A stretch of DNA of 64,000 nt from Azospirillum sp. TSH100. GTDB lineage: Bacteria; Pseudomonadota; Alphaproteobacteria; Azospirillales; Azospirillaceae. Positions 26,344 through 35,724 of the stretch are shown in pieces. The notes beneath the pieces were generated by a model. It worked only from the letters and a program-made list of their open reading frames with translations, was not told the origin of the DNA and made no database searches. The stretch is from contig NZ_CP039634.1 of the NCBI RefSeq assembly GCF_004923295.1, forward strand, positions 372,001-436,000. Reading direction: 5' to 3'. Within the stretch, counting starts at the first letter, position 1, and the number at the start of each line of letters is the position of its first letter. The translations under genes and the position numbers were made by a program.

Positions 26344-27954
26344 ATGACCAGCTTCAAGCGCGGCCTTATTGCGCAGACTGTTCTTGGTGCCGCCGCTCTC
26401 GCCCTCGCCGGTTTCGCCGCCCCCGCTCTCGCCGACACGCCGAAGGACGCGCTGGTGATGGCGTGGCAGTTCGACGACATCGTCAGCCTCGACCCCGGCG
26501 AGATCTTCGAGCTGTCGGGTGCCGAGTACAGCGCCCAGGTCTATGACCGCCTGATCCATTTCGACGTCAACGACGTCAGCAGGATCGAGGGCGAGGCCGC
26601 CGAAAGCTGGACCGTGTCGCCCGACGGCAAGACCTTCACCTTCAAGATGCGCGACGGCATCGCCTTCCATTCCGGCAACCCGATGACGGCCGAGGATGTG
26701 GCGTGGTCCTTCTCCCGCGCGGTGAAGATGAACAAGGGTCCGGCCTTCATCCTGACCCAGTTCGGCCTGACGCCCGAGACTGTCGACCAGATGGTGCGCG
26801 CCACCGACCCGAAGACGCTGGTCTTCACCACCGACAAGGTCTATGCGCCGACCTTCGTGCTCTACTGCCTGACCGCCGACGTCGCCTCCATCGTCGATTC
26901 CAAGCTGGTGAAGAGCAAAGAGAAGGACGGCGATTTCGGTGCCGGCTGGCTGAAGACCAACTCCGCCGGCTCCGGCCCCTTTATCCTGAAGCAGTGGAAG
27001 GCGAGCGAATTGCTGACCTTCGACGCCAACCCGAAATACTGGCGCGGGGCGCCGAAGCTGAAGCGCGTGCTGATCCGTCATATCCCGGAACCGGCGACGC
27101 AGCGCCTGCTGCTGGAGAAGGGCGACGTCGATGTCGCACGCAACCTGAAGCCGGAACAGTTCGAGCCGCTGAAGTCGAGCGACGCCATCCGCCTGGTCCA
27201 GGCGCCGAAGGGCACTCTGTGGTATCTCAGCCTGAACCAGAAGAACGCCGCCCTGGCCAAGCCCGAGGTGCGCGAGGCCTTCAAGTATCTGGTCGATTAC
27301 GACGCCATGGCCGGATCCATCATGAACGGCATCGGCGCCGTTCATCAGGCCTTCCTGCCCAAGGGCTTCCTGGGTGCCGTCAACGACAACCCGTACAAGT
27401 ACGATCCGGCCAAAGCGAAGGAACTGCTGGCGAAGGCCGGCTATCCCGACGGCTTCACCGTCAGCATGGACGTGCGCAACACCAACCCGACACAGGACAT
27501 GGCCCAGGCGATCCAGGCCAGCGCCGCCAAGGCCGGCGTGAAGATCGAGATCATCCCCGGCGACGGCAAGCAGGTGCTGACCAAGTATCGTGCCCGCAAC
27601 CACGAGCTGATGATCCAGCAGTGGGGCGCCGATTACCAGGATCCGCATTCCAACGCCGAGACCTTCGCCTCCAACCCGGACAACAGCGACAACGCCAAGT
27701 CCAAGACACTGGCCTGGCGCAACGCCTGGGACATTCCGGAGCTGACGAAGAAGACCGCCGCCGCCGTGGAGGAGCGCGACAGCGCCAAGCGCGCCCAAAC
27801 CTACGAGGAGCTGCAACGCTCGGTCCTGTCCGATTCGCCCTTCGTCGTCATGTTCCAGCAAACGGAAATGATCGCCGAGCGGAAGAGCGTCAACGGCCTC
27901 GTCTGGGGTCCGAGCTTCGACACCAACTACTATTGGAAGGCCGAGAAGAAGTAA
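26344..27954 (+). CDS. ABC transporter substrate-binding protein (family 5, peptide/opine type)
   Basis: A 536-residue periplasmic protein with a Sec signal peptide (residues 1-32, cleavage after APALA). LVMAWQFDDIVSLDPGEIFE, LAESWTVS-type and FKMRDGIAFHSGNPMTAEDVAWSF blocks are the family-5 (DppA/OppA) signature, and NPKYWRGAPKLKRV is another. It should capture a peptide or similar nutrient and deliver it to an inner-membrane permease. No permease or ATPase gene is adjacent, which makes it an orphan. A GGGAG ribosome site precedes the ATG at 26344. The gene is divergent from asd and convergent with the isochorismatase-like gene. Confidence 0.93.
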   Translation: MTSFKRGLIAQTVLGAAALALAGFAAPALADTPKDALVMAWQFDDIVSLDPGEIFELSGAEYSAQVYDRLIHFDVNDVSRIEGEAAESWTVSPDGKTFTFKMRDGIAFHSGNPMTAEDVAWSFSRAVKMNKGPAFILTQFGLTPETVDQMVRATDPKTLVFTTDKVYAPTFVLYCLTADVASIVDSKLVKSKEKDGDFGAGWLKTNSAGSGPFILKQWKASELLTFDANPKYWRGAPKLKRVLIRHIPEPATQRLLLEKGDVDVARNLKPEQFEPLKSSDAIRLVQAPKGTLWYLSLNQKNAALAKPEVREAFKYLVDYDAMAGSIMNGIGAVHQAFLPKGFLGAVNDNPYKYDPAKAKELLAKAGYPDGFTVSMDVRNTNPTQDMAQAIQASAAKAGVKIEIIPGDGKQVLTKYRARNHELMIQQWGADYQDPHSNAETFASNPDNSDNAKSKTLAWRNAWDIPELTKKTAAAVEERDSAKRAQTYEELQRSVLSDSPFVVMFQQTEMIAERKSVNGLVWGPSFDTNYYWKAEKK

Positions 27955-27985
27955 GGATGCGGGGGGCTCGTCGCCCCCCTCTCCC

Positions 27986-28591
27986 TCAACCCCAGGCTCT
28001 CACGTCCTCCACCACCACGGCGAGGCTGTCGGACAGGCCTGTCAGCACGCCGCGCTGGACGTCGGCCGCCGGCACCACGCCGCCCTTGCCGTCCGGCAGG
28101 TCGCGGGTGGCGGTGGCCGACGCCACGACCGTCACCCGCCAGCCATGATCGACCGCCGACCGCGCGGTGCTGCTGACGCAGTTGTGGGTCATGAAGCCGG
28201 CGATGATCATTTCCGTCCGCCCGCTGTCGCGCGCCACCGCCTGCAAGTCGGTCCCGGCGAAGGCGTTGGCGAGCTTCTTGACGATCACCGGCTCGCCCTC
28301 GCGGGGTGCCACCTCCGGGATGATCTCCGCCATCGGCCCGCTGGGGTCGAACACCGGCGCGCCCGCCGCGGTGTGGTGGACGATGTGGATCACCGGCACG
28401 CCGTTGGCGCGGGCAAGGGCCAGCAGTTCCGCCGCCCGCTCCACCGCCGCATCGACTCCCGACAGGCGCAGGGCGCCGTCGGTGTATTCGCGCTGAAGGT
28501 CGATCAGCACCAGAACCGCCTTGTCCAGAGGGGCGGGAGTGACCGGCGCGCCGACGATCTGGCGCAGGGTCCGGGCAGTTTGGGTCGTCAT
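27986..28591 (-). CDS. Isochorismatase-like cysteine hydrolase
   Basis: A 201-residue alpha/beta hydrolase of the isochorismatase superfamily. The Asp-Lys-Cys triad is visible as the Asp in LVLIDLQREY, the Lys in VIVKKLANAFAGTDL and the Cys in THNCVSSTARSA. Members hydrolyse amides such as nicotinamide, N-carbamoylsarcosine or biuret; the motif set fits the general cysteine hydrolase subgroup and does not single out a substrate. The divergent LysR regulator at 28677 (85-base gap) is probably its controller. Confidence 0.9.
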   Translation of the reverse strand: MTTQTARTLRQIVGAPVTPAPLDKAVLVLIDLQREYTDGALRLSGVDAAVERAAELLALARANGVPVIHIVHHTAAGAPVFDPSGPMAEIIPEVAPREGEPVIVKKLANAFAGTDLQAVARDSGRTEMIIAGFMTHNCVSSTARSAVDHGWRVTVVASATATRDLPDGKGGVVPAADVQRGVLTGLSDSLAVVVEDVRAWG

Positions 28592-28676
28592 CGGGAGATA
28601 CTCCGCTGTCGCTCAAGGTTGATGCAGGTGATGTTGCTCTGTTCACCGATGCGCGGCCATCCGCTATCCTCGCACG

Positions 28677-29573
28677 ATGACTGTTCAAAAACTCACAGGC
28701 CCGCCCGACTGGGACGACCTGCGCGTCTTCCTGGAACTGGCGCGCGCCGGCAGCCTGTCGGCGGCGGCGCGTGCCCTGCGGCTGAGCCATGCCACGGTGG
28801 GACGCCGGCTGGCAGCACTGGAAGCCACCCTCGGCCGCAGCCTGATGGAGCGGCGGCCCGACGGCTATCTGCTGACCGAGGAGGGCGAAAGCGTCCGCGC
28901 GCTCGCCGAGGCGATGGACGAGCGGGCGCAGGCGATCCGCCGCCGCGAGGGCGATTCAGCCGGCCTCAGCGGCACCGTGCGGCTGACCATGACCCAGGCG
29001 CTTGCCGACGTCTTCCTGATCCCGCGGCTTGGCCCGCTGCGGGCCGCCAATCCGGCGCTCGATCTGGAAATCATCGTCGACAACCGCACCCTCAGCCTCG
29101 CCCGGCGGGAAGCCGATCTGGCGATCCGGCTGGCACGCCCGCAGCGCGGCGATCTGGTCGGGCGGCGGCTGGCGACGCTGGGCTATGGGCTCTATGCCGC
29201 GCCGGACGCACCCGACACGCTGATCGCCTATGACGAGTCGATGGCGGAGTTGCCGGAAGCCTTGTGGCTGGACCGTCATGGCGGCGGCCGGCGCGTCGCC
29301 TTCCGGTCCAACAGCGTGCAGGGTCAGCTTGCGGCGGCGGTCGCCGGCTTCGGCATCGCCTTCCTGCCCGTCATGCTGGCGGACGGCGTGCCGGGACTGG
29401 AGCGCCTCCCCCTCCCCGGCCCGCGGCTGACCCGTGAGGCGTGGCTGCTGGTCCACCGCGACCGCCGCGAGGTGCCGCGGGTGCGGGCAGTTATCGAGCA
29501 TCTGGTGACGGTCTTCACCACTGAACGAGCGCGGCTGGAGGGAACCGCGCCGCTCAGTACCGCGCCGCCATGA
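28677..29573 (+). CDS. LysR-family transcriptional regulator
   Basis: A 298-residue regulator. Residues 12-70 form the winged HTH ([20 protein letters not shown] and [18 protein letters not shown]), followed by the periplasmic-binding-like effector domain. The divergent placement next to the isochorismatase-like gene suggests it controls that gene and itself. The last 20 bases overlap the 3' end of truA on the other strand. The ligand is unknown. Confidence 0.92.
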   Translation: MTVQKLTGPPDWDDLRVFLELARAGSLSAAARALRLSHATVGRRLAALEATLGRSLMERRPDGYLLTEEGESVRALAEAMDERAQAIRRREGDSAGLSGTVRLTMTQALADVFLIPRLGPLRAANPALDLEIIVDNRTLSLARREADLAIRLARPQRGDLVGRRLATLGYGLYAAPDAPDTLIAYDESMAELPEALWLDRHGGGRRVAFRSNSVQGQLAAAVAGFGIAFLPVMLADGVPGLERLPLPGPRLTREAWLLVHRDRREVPRVRAVIEHLVTVFTTERARLEGTAPLSTAPP

Positions 29574-30291
29574 AATAGAGCCCGTCCGGCGGGCAGGTCG
29601 GCCCGGCCTTGGCGCGGTCGCGGGCTTCCAACGCGCGGCGGACATCGTCCGCCGTCCATTTGCCGGAGCCCACCAGTTCCAGCGTGCCGACCATGTTGCG
29701 GACCTGATGGTGCAGGAAGGACCGCGCGGCGGCATGGACGCGAATCTCGTCGCCCTGCCGCTCCACCGCCAGCCGGTCCAGCGTCTTCACCGGCGACTTG
29801 GCCTGGCACAGCGCGGCGCGGAAGCTGGAGAAGTCATGCTGGCCGACCAGCACCTGCGCCGCCGCGTGCATCGCTTCGGCATCCAGCGGGCGGGTGACGT
29901 GCCATGCCCGGCCGGCGTCGAGCGCCAGCGGCGCCCGGCGGTTGACGATGCGGTAGACATAGGCGCGGCCGGTCGAGGTCAGCCGAGCGTGGAAGTCCTC
30001 GGTCACCGCCTCCACCTCCAGCACGGCGATCGGCGCCGGCTTCAGGTGGAAGTTCAGGGCGTCGCGCAGCTTCAGCCCGGTGAAGGGCTTTTCCAGGTCG
30101 AAATGGCAGACCTGCCCCAGCGCATGCACCCCGGCATCGGTGCGGCCCGAGCCGTGAACCCGCACAACCTCGCCCGACAGGCGCTGCACCGCCTCCTCCA
30201 GGCTCTGCTGGACGGAGGGGCCGTTGTCCTGCCGTTGCCAGCCGACGAAGGGACGGCCGTCATACTCGACGGTCAGTTTCCAGCGCTGCAC
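29554..30291 (-). CDS. truA: tRNA pseudouridine(38-40) synthase TruA
   Basis: A 245-residue enzyme that converts U38-U40 of tRNA anticodon stems to pseudouridine. [20 protein letters not shown] is the N-terminal signature, [18 protein letters not shown] contains the catalytic aspartate, and [13 protein letters not shown] is the third conserved block. It is the last gene of the def-fmt-truA operon: five bases separate it from fmt. It overlaps the converging lysR gene by 20 bases. Confidence 0.96.
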   Translation of the reverse strand: MQRWKLTVEYDGRPFVGWQRQDNGPSVQQSLEEAVQRLSGEVVRVHGSGRTDAGVHALGQVCHFDLEKPFTGLKLRDALNFHLKPAPIAVLEVEAVTEDFHARLTSTGRAYVYRIVNRRAPLALDAGRAWHVTRPLDAEAMHAAAQVLVGQHDFSSFRAALCQAKSPVKTLDRLAVERQGDEIRVHAAARSFLHHQVRNMVGTLELVGSGKWTADDVRRALEARDRAKAGPTCPPDGLYFMAARY

Positions 30292-30296
30292 GACGG

Positions 30297-31256
30297 TCAG
30301 TCCGCCACTGCTTCAGAGGAGGTGGGGGCGGAGACCGGTTGTCCGACCGCCAGCGCGAAGCCGCGCAGGAAGGCCGCCCCATCGACCGGCGCCTTGCCCG
30401 GACGCTGCACCTTGGTCAAGCGCACCGCGCCATCGGCGCAGGCGACCGTCAGCCGGTCGTCCAGCAAGGTGCCGGGGGTGCCGGTGCCGGTCGCCGGTTC
30501 GGCGGCCAGAACCTTGATGCGCTCACCATTCGCTGCATCGAACCAGCAGCCGGGCCAGGGGGTCAGGGCGCGGACCTGCCGCTCGACGTAAGCGGCGGGC
30601 TGCGTCCAGTCGAGCCGCCCGTCCTCGCGCGTCAGCTTGGCGGCGTAGGTGACGCCCTCTTCCGGCTGCGGCACGGCGGCCAGCGTGCCGGCGGCAAGAC
30701 CGTCCAGCGCCGGGACGATCATGCGGGCGCCGAGCGCCGCCAGCTCGTCATGCAGGCTGCTGGCGGTGGTGGCCGGGGTGATCGCCACCGCCTCTTTCGA
30801 CAGCATGGCGCCGGTGTCGAGCCCGATGTCCATCTGCATGATGGTGATGCCGGTCTCGGCATCACCCGCCAGGATGGAGCGCTGGATCGGCGCCGCACCG
30901 CGCCAGCGCGGCAGCAGCGAGCCATGCACGTTGACGCAGCCCAGCTGCGGCGCGGCGAGGATCGGCTGCGGCAGGATCAGGCCGTAGGCGGCGACCACGG
31001 CGACATCGGCCTTGAGGTCGGCGAATTCCGCCTGAGCCTCGGCAGTGCGCAGGCTTTTCGGCGTGCGCACAGGGATGCCGTGCTCCTCGGCGAAGCGGTG
31101 GACGGGCGATTTCTGCACCTGCTGGCCGCGGCCGGCCGGGCGGGGCGGCTGGCTGTAGGCGCAGACGACCTGATGCCCCGCCTCGATCAGCGCGGCAAGG
31201 CTGGGCACGGCGAAATCCGGCGTGCCCATGAAGACGAGACGAAGCGGGGTCATCAT
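30297..31256 (-). CDS. fmt: Methionyl-tRNA formyltransferase
   Basis: A 319-residue enzyme that formylates Met-tRNA-fMet with 10-formyl-[22 protein letters not shown] begins the Rossmann fold, [17 protein letters not shown] carries the catalytic Asn-His pair and folate contact, and [11 protein letters not shown] holds the catalytic Asp. A C-terminal OB-like tRNA-binding domain follows from about residue 205. It lies 14 bases after def and five before truA in one operon. A second ATG one codon after the first is an alternative start. Confidence 0.97.
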   Translation of the reverse strand: MMTPLRLVFMGTPDFAVPSLAALIEAGHQVVCAYSQPPRPAGRGQQVQKSPVHRFAEEHGIPVRTPKSLRTAEAQAEFADLKADVAVVAAYGLILPQPILAAPQLGCVNVHGSLLPRWRGAAPIQRSILAGDAETGITIMQMDIGLDTGAMLSKEAVAITPATTASSLHDELAALGARMIVPALDGLAAGTLAAVPQPEEGVTYAAKLTREDGRLDWTQPAAYVERQVRALTPWPGCWFDAANGERIKVLAAEPATGTGTPGTLLDDRLTVACADGAVRLTKVQRPGKAPVDGAAFLRGFALAVGQPVSAPTSSEAVAD

Positions 31257-31270
31257 TGAATCGAGGCTGG

Positions 31271-31783
31271 TCAGGCCGTCGCCTTCTGCATCTTCTGGAC
31301 CTTCTTCAGCAGGATGTTCCGCTTCAGCATCGACAGATAATCGACGAAGAGGACACCGTTCAGATGGTCGATCTCATGCTGGAGGCAGGTGGCGAGCATG
31401 CCGTCCGCCTCAAGCTCCTGCTGCTGGTTCTTTTCGTCCAGATAGCGGACGCGGATGCGCACCGGCCGGGTGACCTCGGCATACTGCTCCGGCACCGACA
31501 GGCAGCCTTCCTCGCACACCGCCTTTTCATCGGAAGACCAGACGATTTCCGGGTTGGCGAGGCGGATCGGGTTTGCCGGCTCGCCCTTCTCATGGACGTC
31601 GACGACGATGACGCGGTCGAGCACGCCGACCTGCGGAGCGGCCAGACCGATGCCGTTGGCGTCGTACATGGTCTCCACCATGTCGTCCATCAACTTGACG
31701 ACGCGCGCATCCACTTCGGCGACGGGTTGCGCCTTGCGCTTCAGGATCGGATGCGGGGCGACGAGGATCGGAAGACGGGCCAT
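31271..31783 (-). CDS. def: Peptide deformylase
   Basis: A 170-residue metalloenzyme that removes the N-formyl group from new proteins. All three motifs are intact: [10 protein letters not shown] (motif 1), EGCLSVPE (motif 2 with a metal cysteine) and QHEIDHLNG (motif 3, HExxH). The ATG at 31783 gives the usual [14 protein letters not shown] start. It is the first gene of the def-fmt-truA operon; the gap to the divergent cobS gene is about 140 bases. Confidence 0.97.
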   Translation of the reverse strand: MARLPILVAPHPILKRKAQPVAEVDARVVKLMDDMVETMYDANGIGLAAPQVGVLDRVIVVDVHEKGEPANPIRLANPEIVWSSDEKAVCEEGCLSVPEQYAEVTRPVRIRVRYLDEKNQQQELEADGMLATCLQHEIDHLNGVLFVDYLSMLKRNILLKKVQKMQKATA

Positions 31784-31923
31784 GGGTGCTCGATGCTGAT
31801 AGGGGGAGTTCAAACGGACAAAGTAGGCGGACCGGGTGTTCCGGTCAAGGAATCGGACCTGTGCAAACGGTGCGGAACCGCCCGCCGTGTAGGGTTGCGC
31901 CGGACGCCGGTTGGGCGTAGTCG

Positions 31924-32733
31924 ATGCCGATCATGCCCGATGCCACGACCGTTCCTCCCCCTCCGCCGCGCTGGACCCAGGACGCCGCCCTGGCGCTGGT
32001 GTTCCTGACCCGCCTGCCCCTTCCTCCCATCGGTCCACTGAATGGTCCGCTGGCCGAGGGTGCCTCGGCGCGGGCGATGGGATGGTTTCCGCTGGTCGGC
32101 GCGCTGGTCGGATTGACGGGCGGCGTGGTGTTCGCCATGGCGGCTCTGCTGCATCTGCCGCCTCTGGCGGGCGCGCTGCTGGCGCTGGCGGCGACGGTGC
32201 GGCTGACCGGCGGCCTGCACGAGGATGGCGCGGCCGACGTCGCCGACGGCTTCGGCGGCGGACGCGATCTGGCACGCAAGCTGGAGATCATGCGCGACAG
32301 CCGGGCCGGCAGCTATGGCGTGCTGGCGCTGGTCTTCTCGGTCGGCATCCGCGCCGCGGCACTGGCCGCCCTGCCGGTGCCGGCGGCGGTCTCGGCTCTG
32401 GTGGCGGCCGGGGCCCTGTCGCGCTGCGGGCTGGCGATGATGGCTCGCGTCCTGTCCCCGGCCCGCCGCGACGGGCTGGCGGCGGCACAGGGTCGGCCGG
32501 CGATGGCGACGGTGCTGCTGGCTCTGGCGTTCGGCATCGCCATTGCCGTGGCGGCGCTCGGTGGGCTGGCCCTGCCGGCGCTGGCGGCCTCGCTTCTGGC
32601 GGTGATCGCGGTGTCCGCGCTCGCCCGCAAGCAGATCGGCGGGCACACCGGCGACGTCTTCGGCGCGGCGCAGCAGGTGGCGGAAACGGCGGTGCTGCTG
32701 ACCCTCTCCGCCCTCATGGGAGCATCGGCATGA
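31924..32733 (+). CDS. cobS: Adenosylcobinamide-GDP ribazoletransferase (cobalamin synthase)
   Basis: A 269-residue integral membrane protein with five or six hydrophobic segments. GGLHEDGAADVADGFGGG is the catalytic cytoplasmic loop, with the conserved Asp pairs binding Mg2+, and MRDSRAGSYGVLALV follows it. It joins AdoCbi-GDP and alpha-ribazole(-phosphate) to finish cobalamin or its phosphate. It overlaps cobC by four bases (ATGA), indicating translational coupling. No cobalamin riboswitch fits in the 140 bases before it. Confidence 0.95.
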   Translation: MPIMPDATTVPPPPPRWTQDAALALVFLTRLPLPPIGPLNGPLAEGASARAMGWFPLVGALVGLTGGVVFAMAALLHLPPLAGALLALAATVRLTGGLHEDGAADVADGFGGGRDLARKLEIMRDSRAGSYGVLALVFSVGIRAAALAALPVPAAVSALVAAGALSRCGLAMMARVLSPARRDGLAAAQGRPAMATVLLALAFGIAIAVAALGGLALPALAASLLAVIAVSALARKQIGGHTGDVFGAAQQVAETAVLLTLSALMGASA

Positions 32734-33374
32734 GCGCGGTAAGCCTCACCCCCCTGACCGTCACCCGCTGGTGGCTGATCCGCCACGCGCCGGTCCACAA
32801 CCCCGACGCCGTCATCTGCGGATCGAGCGACCGCGAGGCAGACACCGGTAACCGCGCCGCAGCCGCGGCCCTGGCGGCAAGCCTGCCCGCCGACGCCCTG
32901 TGGCTGACCAGCCCGCTCCGCCGCAGCCGTCAGACCGCCCAGGCGCTTTGGAGCCGCAATCCCCGGCTTGCCGGCACCGCCGTGGTGGAACCGGCGCTGG
33001 CCGAGCAGGATTTCGGCGACTGGGAGGGGATCAGCCACGATACCGCGGCGCTGCGCGACCCCGAAGCGGCGGCGCGCTTCTGGCGCGACCCCGCCCGCCA
33101 TGCCCCGCCAAACGGCGAGAGCTTCGCCATGGTGATGGAACGCACGGCTGACGCGCTGCGGCGGTTGACCGACCTCCATGCCGGACGCGATCTGGTTGCG
33201 GTGATCCATGCCGGCAGCATCCGCGGCGCACTGGCGCTGGCGCTGGATCTGACGCCGGAGGCGGCGCTGCGGCTGCGGATCGACCCCTGGTCGCTGAGCC
33301 GGATCGACCACCACCACGCCGGGACCGGGGCCTGGTCGGTCGGTGGAGTGAATCTGCAGTGCGGAACTTTCTGA
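32730..33374 (+). CDS. cobC: Histidine phosphatase, probable alpha-ribazole phosphatase
   Basis: A 214-residue branch-1 histidine phosphatase. LIRHAPVHNPD holds the phospho-accepting histidine (RHAP rather than the RHGE of the family), LTSPLRRSRQTAQ is the second block, EQDFGDWEG is the conserved acidic loop and VIHAGSIRGAL holds the second histidine. Translational coupling to cobS supports removal of the phosphate from alpha-ribazole-5'-phosphate or adenosylcobalamin-5'-phosphate. Function is inferred from context and family. Confidence 0.85.
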   Translation: MSAVSLTPLTVTRWWLIRHAPVHNPDAVICGSSDREADTGNRAAAAALAASLPADALWLTSPLRRSRQTAQALWSRNPRLAGTAVVEPALAEQDFGDWEGISHDTAALRDPEAAARFWRDPARHAPPNGESFAMVMERTADALRRLTDLHAGRDLVAVIHAGSIRGALALALDLTPEAALRLRIDPWSLSRIDHHHAGTGAWSVGGVNLQCGTF

Positions 33375-33426
33375 CCGCTGCCGGCGTTCCCCAGTCTCCG
33401 TTGGGCTACCGAACGAGAGGCAGACC

Positions 33427-33951
33427 ATGGTCCATAGCACCACCGCCGGCCACAGCCCCGACCAGGGCGAAATCAAGAAGCTCTGGGAGATGATGAAGGG
33501 CGTCCAGGTCGCGATGATGACGACGCTGGACGACAACGGCCGGCTGAACTCCCGTCCGATGGCGACGCTGTCCCATGCGGGGTTCGAAGACGGCACCTTG
33601 TGGTTCTTCACCCGTGCCCATTCCGAAAAGGTGGCGGAGATCGACCGCCACTGGCGCGTCAACCTCGCCTATTCCAATCCGGACAAGCAGGATTACGTGT
33701 CGGTTTCCGGCATCGCCGAGGTCGTGCGCGACCGCGACAAGATCCGCTTCCTGTGGCGCGACATCATGAGCACCTGGTTCCCCCAGGGGCCGGACGACCC
33801 CGAGGTCGCCCTGCTGAAGGTGTCGGTCGATCAGGCGGAATATTGGGACAGCCCGTCCAGCACCATGGTCTACGCCTATGGCTATGTGAAGGCGAAGCTG
33901 ACCGGCCAGTCACCGGATCCGGGCGACAACGCCAAGATTGCGTTCCAGTAA
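33427..33951 (+). CDS. Pyridoxamine 5'-phosphate oxidase-like (general stress protein 26 family) protein
   Basis: A 174-residue split-barrel flavin-binding-fold protein. MKGVQVAMMTTLDDNGRLNSRPM is the N-terminal strand pair of the family, followed by LWFFTRAHSEKVAEI and VSVSGIAEVVRDR. Related stress proteins bind FMN or FAD but the substrate is unknown. The length is typical of GSP26-type proteins. A bidirectional terminator lies 32 bases after the stop. Confidence 0.87.
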   Translation: MVHSTTAGHSPDQGEIKKLWEMMKGVQVAMMTTLDDNGRLNSRPMATLSHAGFEDGTLWFFTRAHSEKVAEIDRHWRVNLAYSNPDKQDYVSVSGIAEVVRDRDKIRFLWRDIMSTWFPQGPDDPEVALLKVSVDQAEYWDSPSSTMVYAYGYVKAKLTGQSPDPGDNAKIAFQ

Positions 33952-33982
33952 AGGACCGGCCGAAGCAGGCCGTCCCGACATG

Positions 33983-34028
33983 AAAAAGCCCTCCCTGCCG
34001 ACCGCGAGGCCAGCAGGGAGGGCTTTTT
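33983..34028. terminator. Bidirectional terminator between the GSP26-like and rhlE genes
   Basis: A perfect inverted repeat: AAAAAGCCCTCCCTGC at 33983-33998 pairs with GCAGGGAGGGCTTTTT at 34013-34028 around a 14-base loop. The A-run on one arm and T-run on the other let it work for both converging genes. Confidence 0.93.
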
Positions 34029-34063
34029 CGTTCAAGGCGCGGAAGCGTCAGGGACGCTGCTGG

Positions 34064-35431
34064 TTACCAGCTCTTCGCACGGGCCGCGGGCTTGCCGTTG
34101 CCGTGGGCTTCGCGGCGGGCATGACCATGGTCCGGGCGGGCGTCGCCGCGGTGGTTGTCGTTGCGGGCATAGTCCGGACGCGGACCACGCGGAGCGTGCG
34201 GGCCCTTCGACTCGCCGTTGCGGTGCCACGGCTTGCCGCCGCCACCCGGACGGCCGTTGCGCCCGGCCGGACGGCCGGCACCGCCGGTGGTGAAGGGGCG
34301 CGTCGGCTCCAGGCCGGGCACCACATGCACCTCAAGCGTCGCCTTCGTGTAGCGCTCGATGCGGACCAGGGTCTCGCGGTCGGCGCGGGCGGCGAAGGAG
34401 ATCGCAACGCCCGAGGCGCCGGCACGGCCGGTGCGGCCGATGCGGTGGACGTAATCCTCCGCCGAGCGCGGCAGGTCGAAGTTGATGACATGAGTGATGT
34501 CGCGCACGTCGATGCCGCGGGCGGCGACGTCGGTGGCGACCAGCAGGCGGACCTGGCCGGTGCGCAGGCGCTGGAGCGTGCGGTTGCGCTTGGTCTGATC
34601 CATGTCGCCGTGCAGGGCGGCGGCGGCATGGCCGGCGGCGCTCAGCTCCTCGGCCAGCGTGTCGGCATCACGCTTGGTGGCGGCGAAGATGATCGCCTTG
34701 CCGACCTCTTCCTGGGCGGCGAAATGCTGCAGCAGGCGGCGCTTGTGGTCAAGGTCGTCGGCATGGTGCAGGCGCTGCTCGACATTCACCGAAGTGGCTT
34801 GGCTTTCGACGGCCACGCGCTCCGGGTTGCGCAGCAGGTTGCCGGCGAGCTGCGCCATGCGGCGGTCCAGCGTGGCGGTGAACAGCATGGTCTGGCGCGT
34901 CGGCGGGCAGCACTTGGCGATGGTCTCGACATCGTCGAGGAAGCCCATGTCCAGCATGCGGTCAGCCTCGTCGAGGATCAGCACCTCGACCTCGTCCAGG
35001 GCGATGCGGCGGCGGGCGACATGGTCCAGCAGGCGGCCCGGAGTACAGACGAGCACGTCGACCGGACGCGACAGCAGGCGCAGCTGCTCGCGGTAGGGCA
35101 TGCCACCGACCACGTCCACGATGTTCAGCTTCATGAACTTCGCGTATTTGCGGGCGGCGTCGGTGACCTGCTTGGCCAGCTCGCGGGTCGGGGCCAGCAC
35201 CAGCACGCGCGGGGTGGCGGCGCCGTTCAGCGGCAGCTCGGCGGTGCGGGTCAGCGCCGGCAGCATGAAGGCGGCGGTCTTGCCGGTGCCGGTCTCGGCG
35301 GTGGCAAGGATGTCGCGACCCTGCAGCGCCGGCGGAATGGCGGCGAGCTGGACCGGGGTCGGGGTGGTGTATTCGAACGCCTCGAGGGCCTTCAGGACGA
35401 GCGGGTGCAGGCCGAGTTCGGAAAACGTCAA
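34064..35431 (-). CDS. rhlE: DEAD-box ATP-dependent RNA helicase (RhlE type)
   Basis: A 455-residue RNA helicase. The motifs appear in order: ATAETGTGKTAAF (I), VLAPTRELA (Ia), TPGRLLD (Ib), LDEADRMLDMGF (II), FTAT (III, FTAT rather than SAT), VATDVAARGIDV (V) and HRIGRTGRAG (VI). The last 75 residues are a Gly/Arg/Asn/His-rich low-complexity tail that probably binds RNA and promotes condensates. It unwinds short RNA duplexes in ribosome assembly and mRNA turnover, often at low temperature. The leader (35432-35724) is long and rich in secondary structure. Confidence 0.95.
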   Translation of the reverse strand: MTFSELGLHPLVLKALEAFEYTTPTPVQLAAIPPALQGRDILATAETGTGKTAAFMLPALTRTAELPLNGAATPRVLVLAPTRELAKQVTDAARKYAKFMKLNIVDVVGGMPYREQLRLLSRPVDVLVCTPGRLLDHVARRRIALDEVEVLILDEADRMLDMGFLDDVETIAKCCPPTRQTMLFTATLDRRMAQLAGNLLRNPERVAVESQATSVNVEQRLHHADDLDHKRRLLQHFAAQEEVGKAIIFAATKRDADTLAEELSAAGHAAAALHGDMDQTKRNRTLQRLRTGQVRLLVATDVAARGIDVRDITHVINFDLPRSAEDYVHRIGRTGRAGASGVAISFAARADRETLVRIERYTKATLEVHVVPGLEPTRPFTTGGAGRPAGRNGRPGGGGKPWHRNGESKGPHAPRGPRPDYARNDNHRGDARPDHGHARREAHGNGKPAARAKSW

Positions 35432-35586
35432 GTCGGAACAACCTTCTCAAAGCAACACGGCACGACCCCGCGCGCCCCGATGGCGGGCGTGGGACATACC
35501 GGCGGACTCGCCGGGAGGAGGTCGATAGAGGGAGAGGCGTCTATCCGATGCAGCGGCCAGAGCGTCCCTAGAACACCGGGACGTTT

Positions 35587-35642
35587 ACCCCCTAGGGGGT
35601 TGCCGTTGCGCAATCACAGCGCGTCTCGCTCAAGAGACGCGC
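35587..35642. repeat. Palindrome and hairpin in the long rhlE leader
   Basis: ACCCCCTAGGGGGT at 35587-35600 is a perfect 14-bp palindrome. Eighteen bases on, GCGCGTCTC (35619-35627) and GAGACGCGC (35634-35642) form a perfect 9-bp stem with a six-base loop. Both lie in the 293-base gap between rhlE and the upstream gene. They may be an operator and a leader hairpin; no T-run supports a terminator. Confidence 0.5.
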
Positions 35643-35724
35643 GAGCCTCCAGCGATCAAGACGCCCTACATAGGCTATTGCGCCGCACAAAACAAGACTC
35701 ATCGCAGGACGAGCCCCGCGTCGA

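Noticed and set aside
27961..27979. GGGGGG-N7-CCCCCC hairpin after the binding-protein gene
   Set aside because: Only six G-C pairs and no T-run; too weak to call a terminator.
31784..31923. Cobalamin riboswitch upstream of cobS
   Set aside because: The gap is only 140 bases, too short for a full element, and no B12-box-like sequence is visible.
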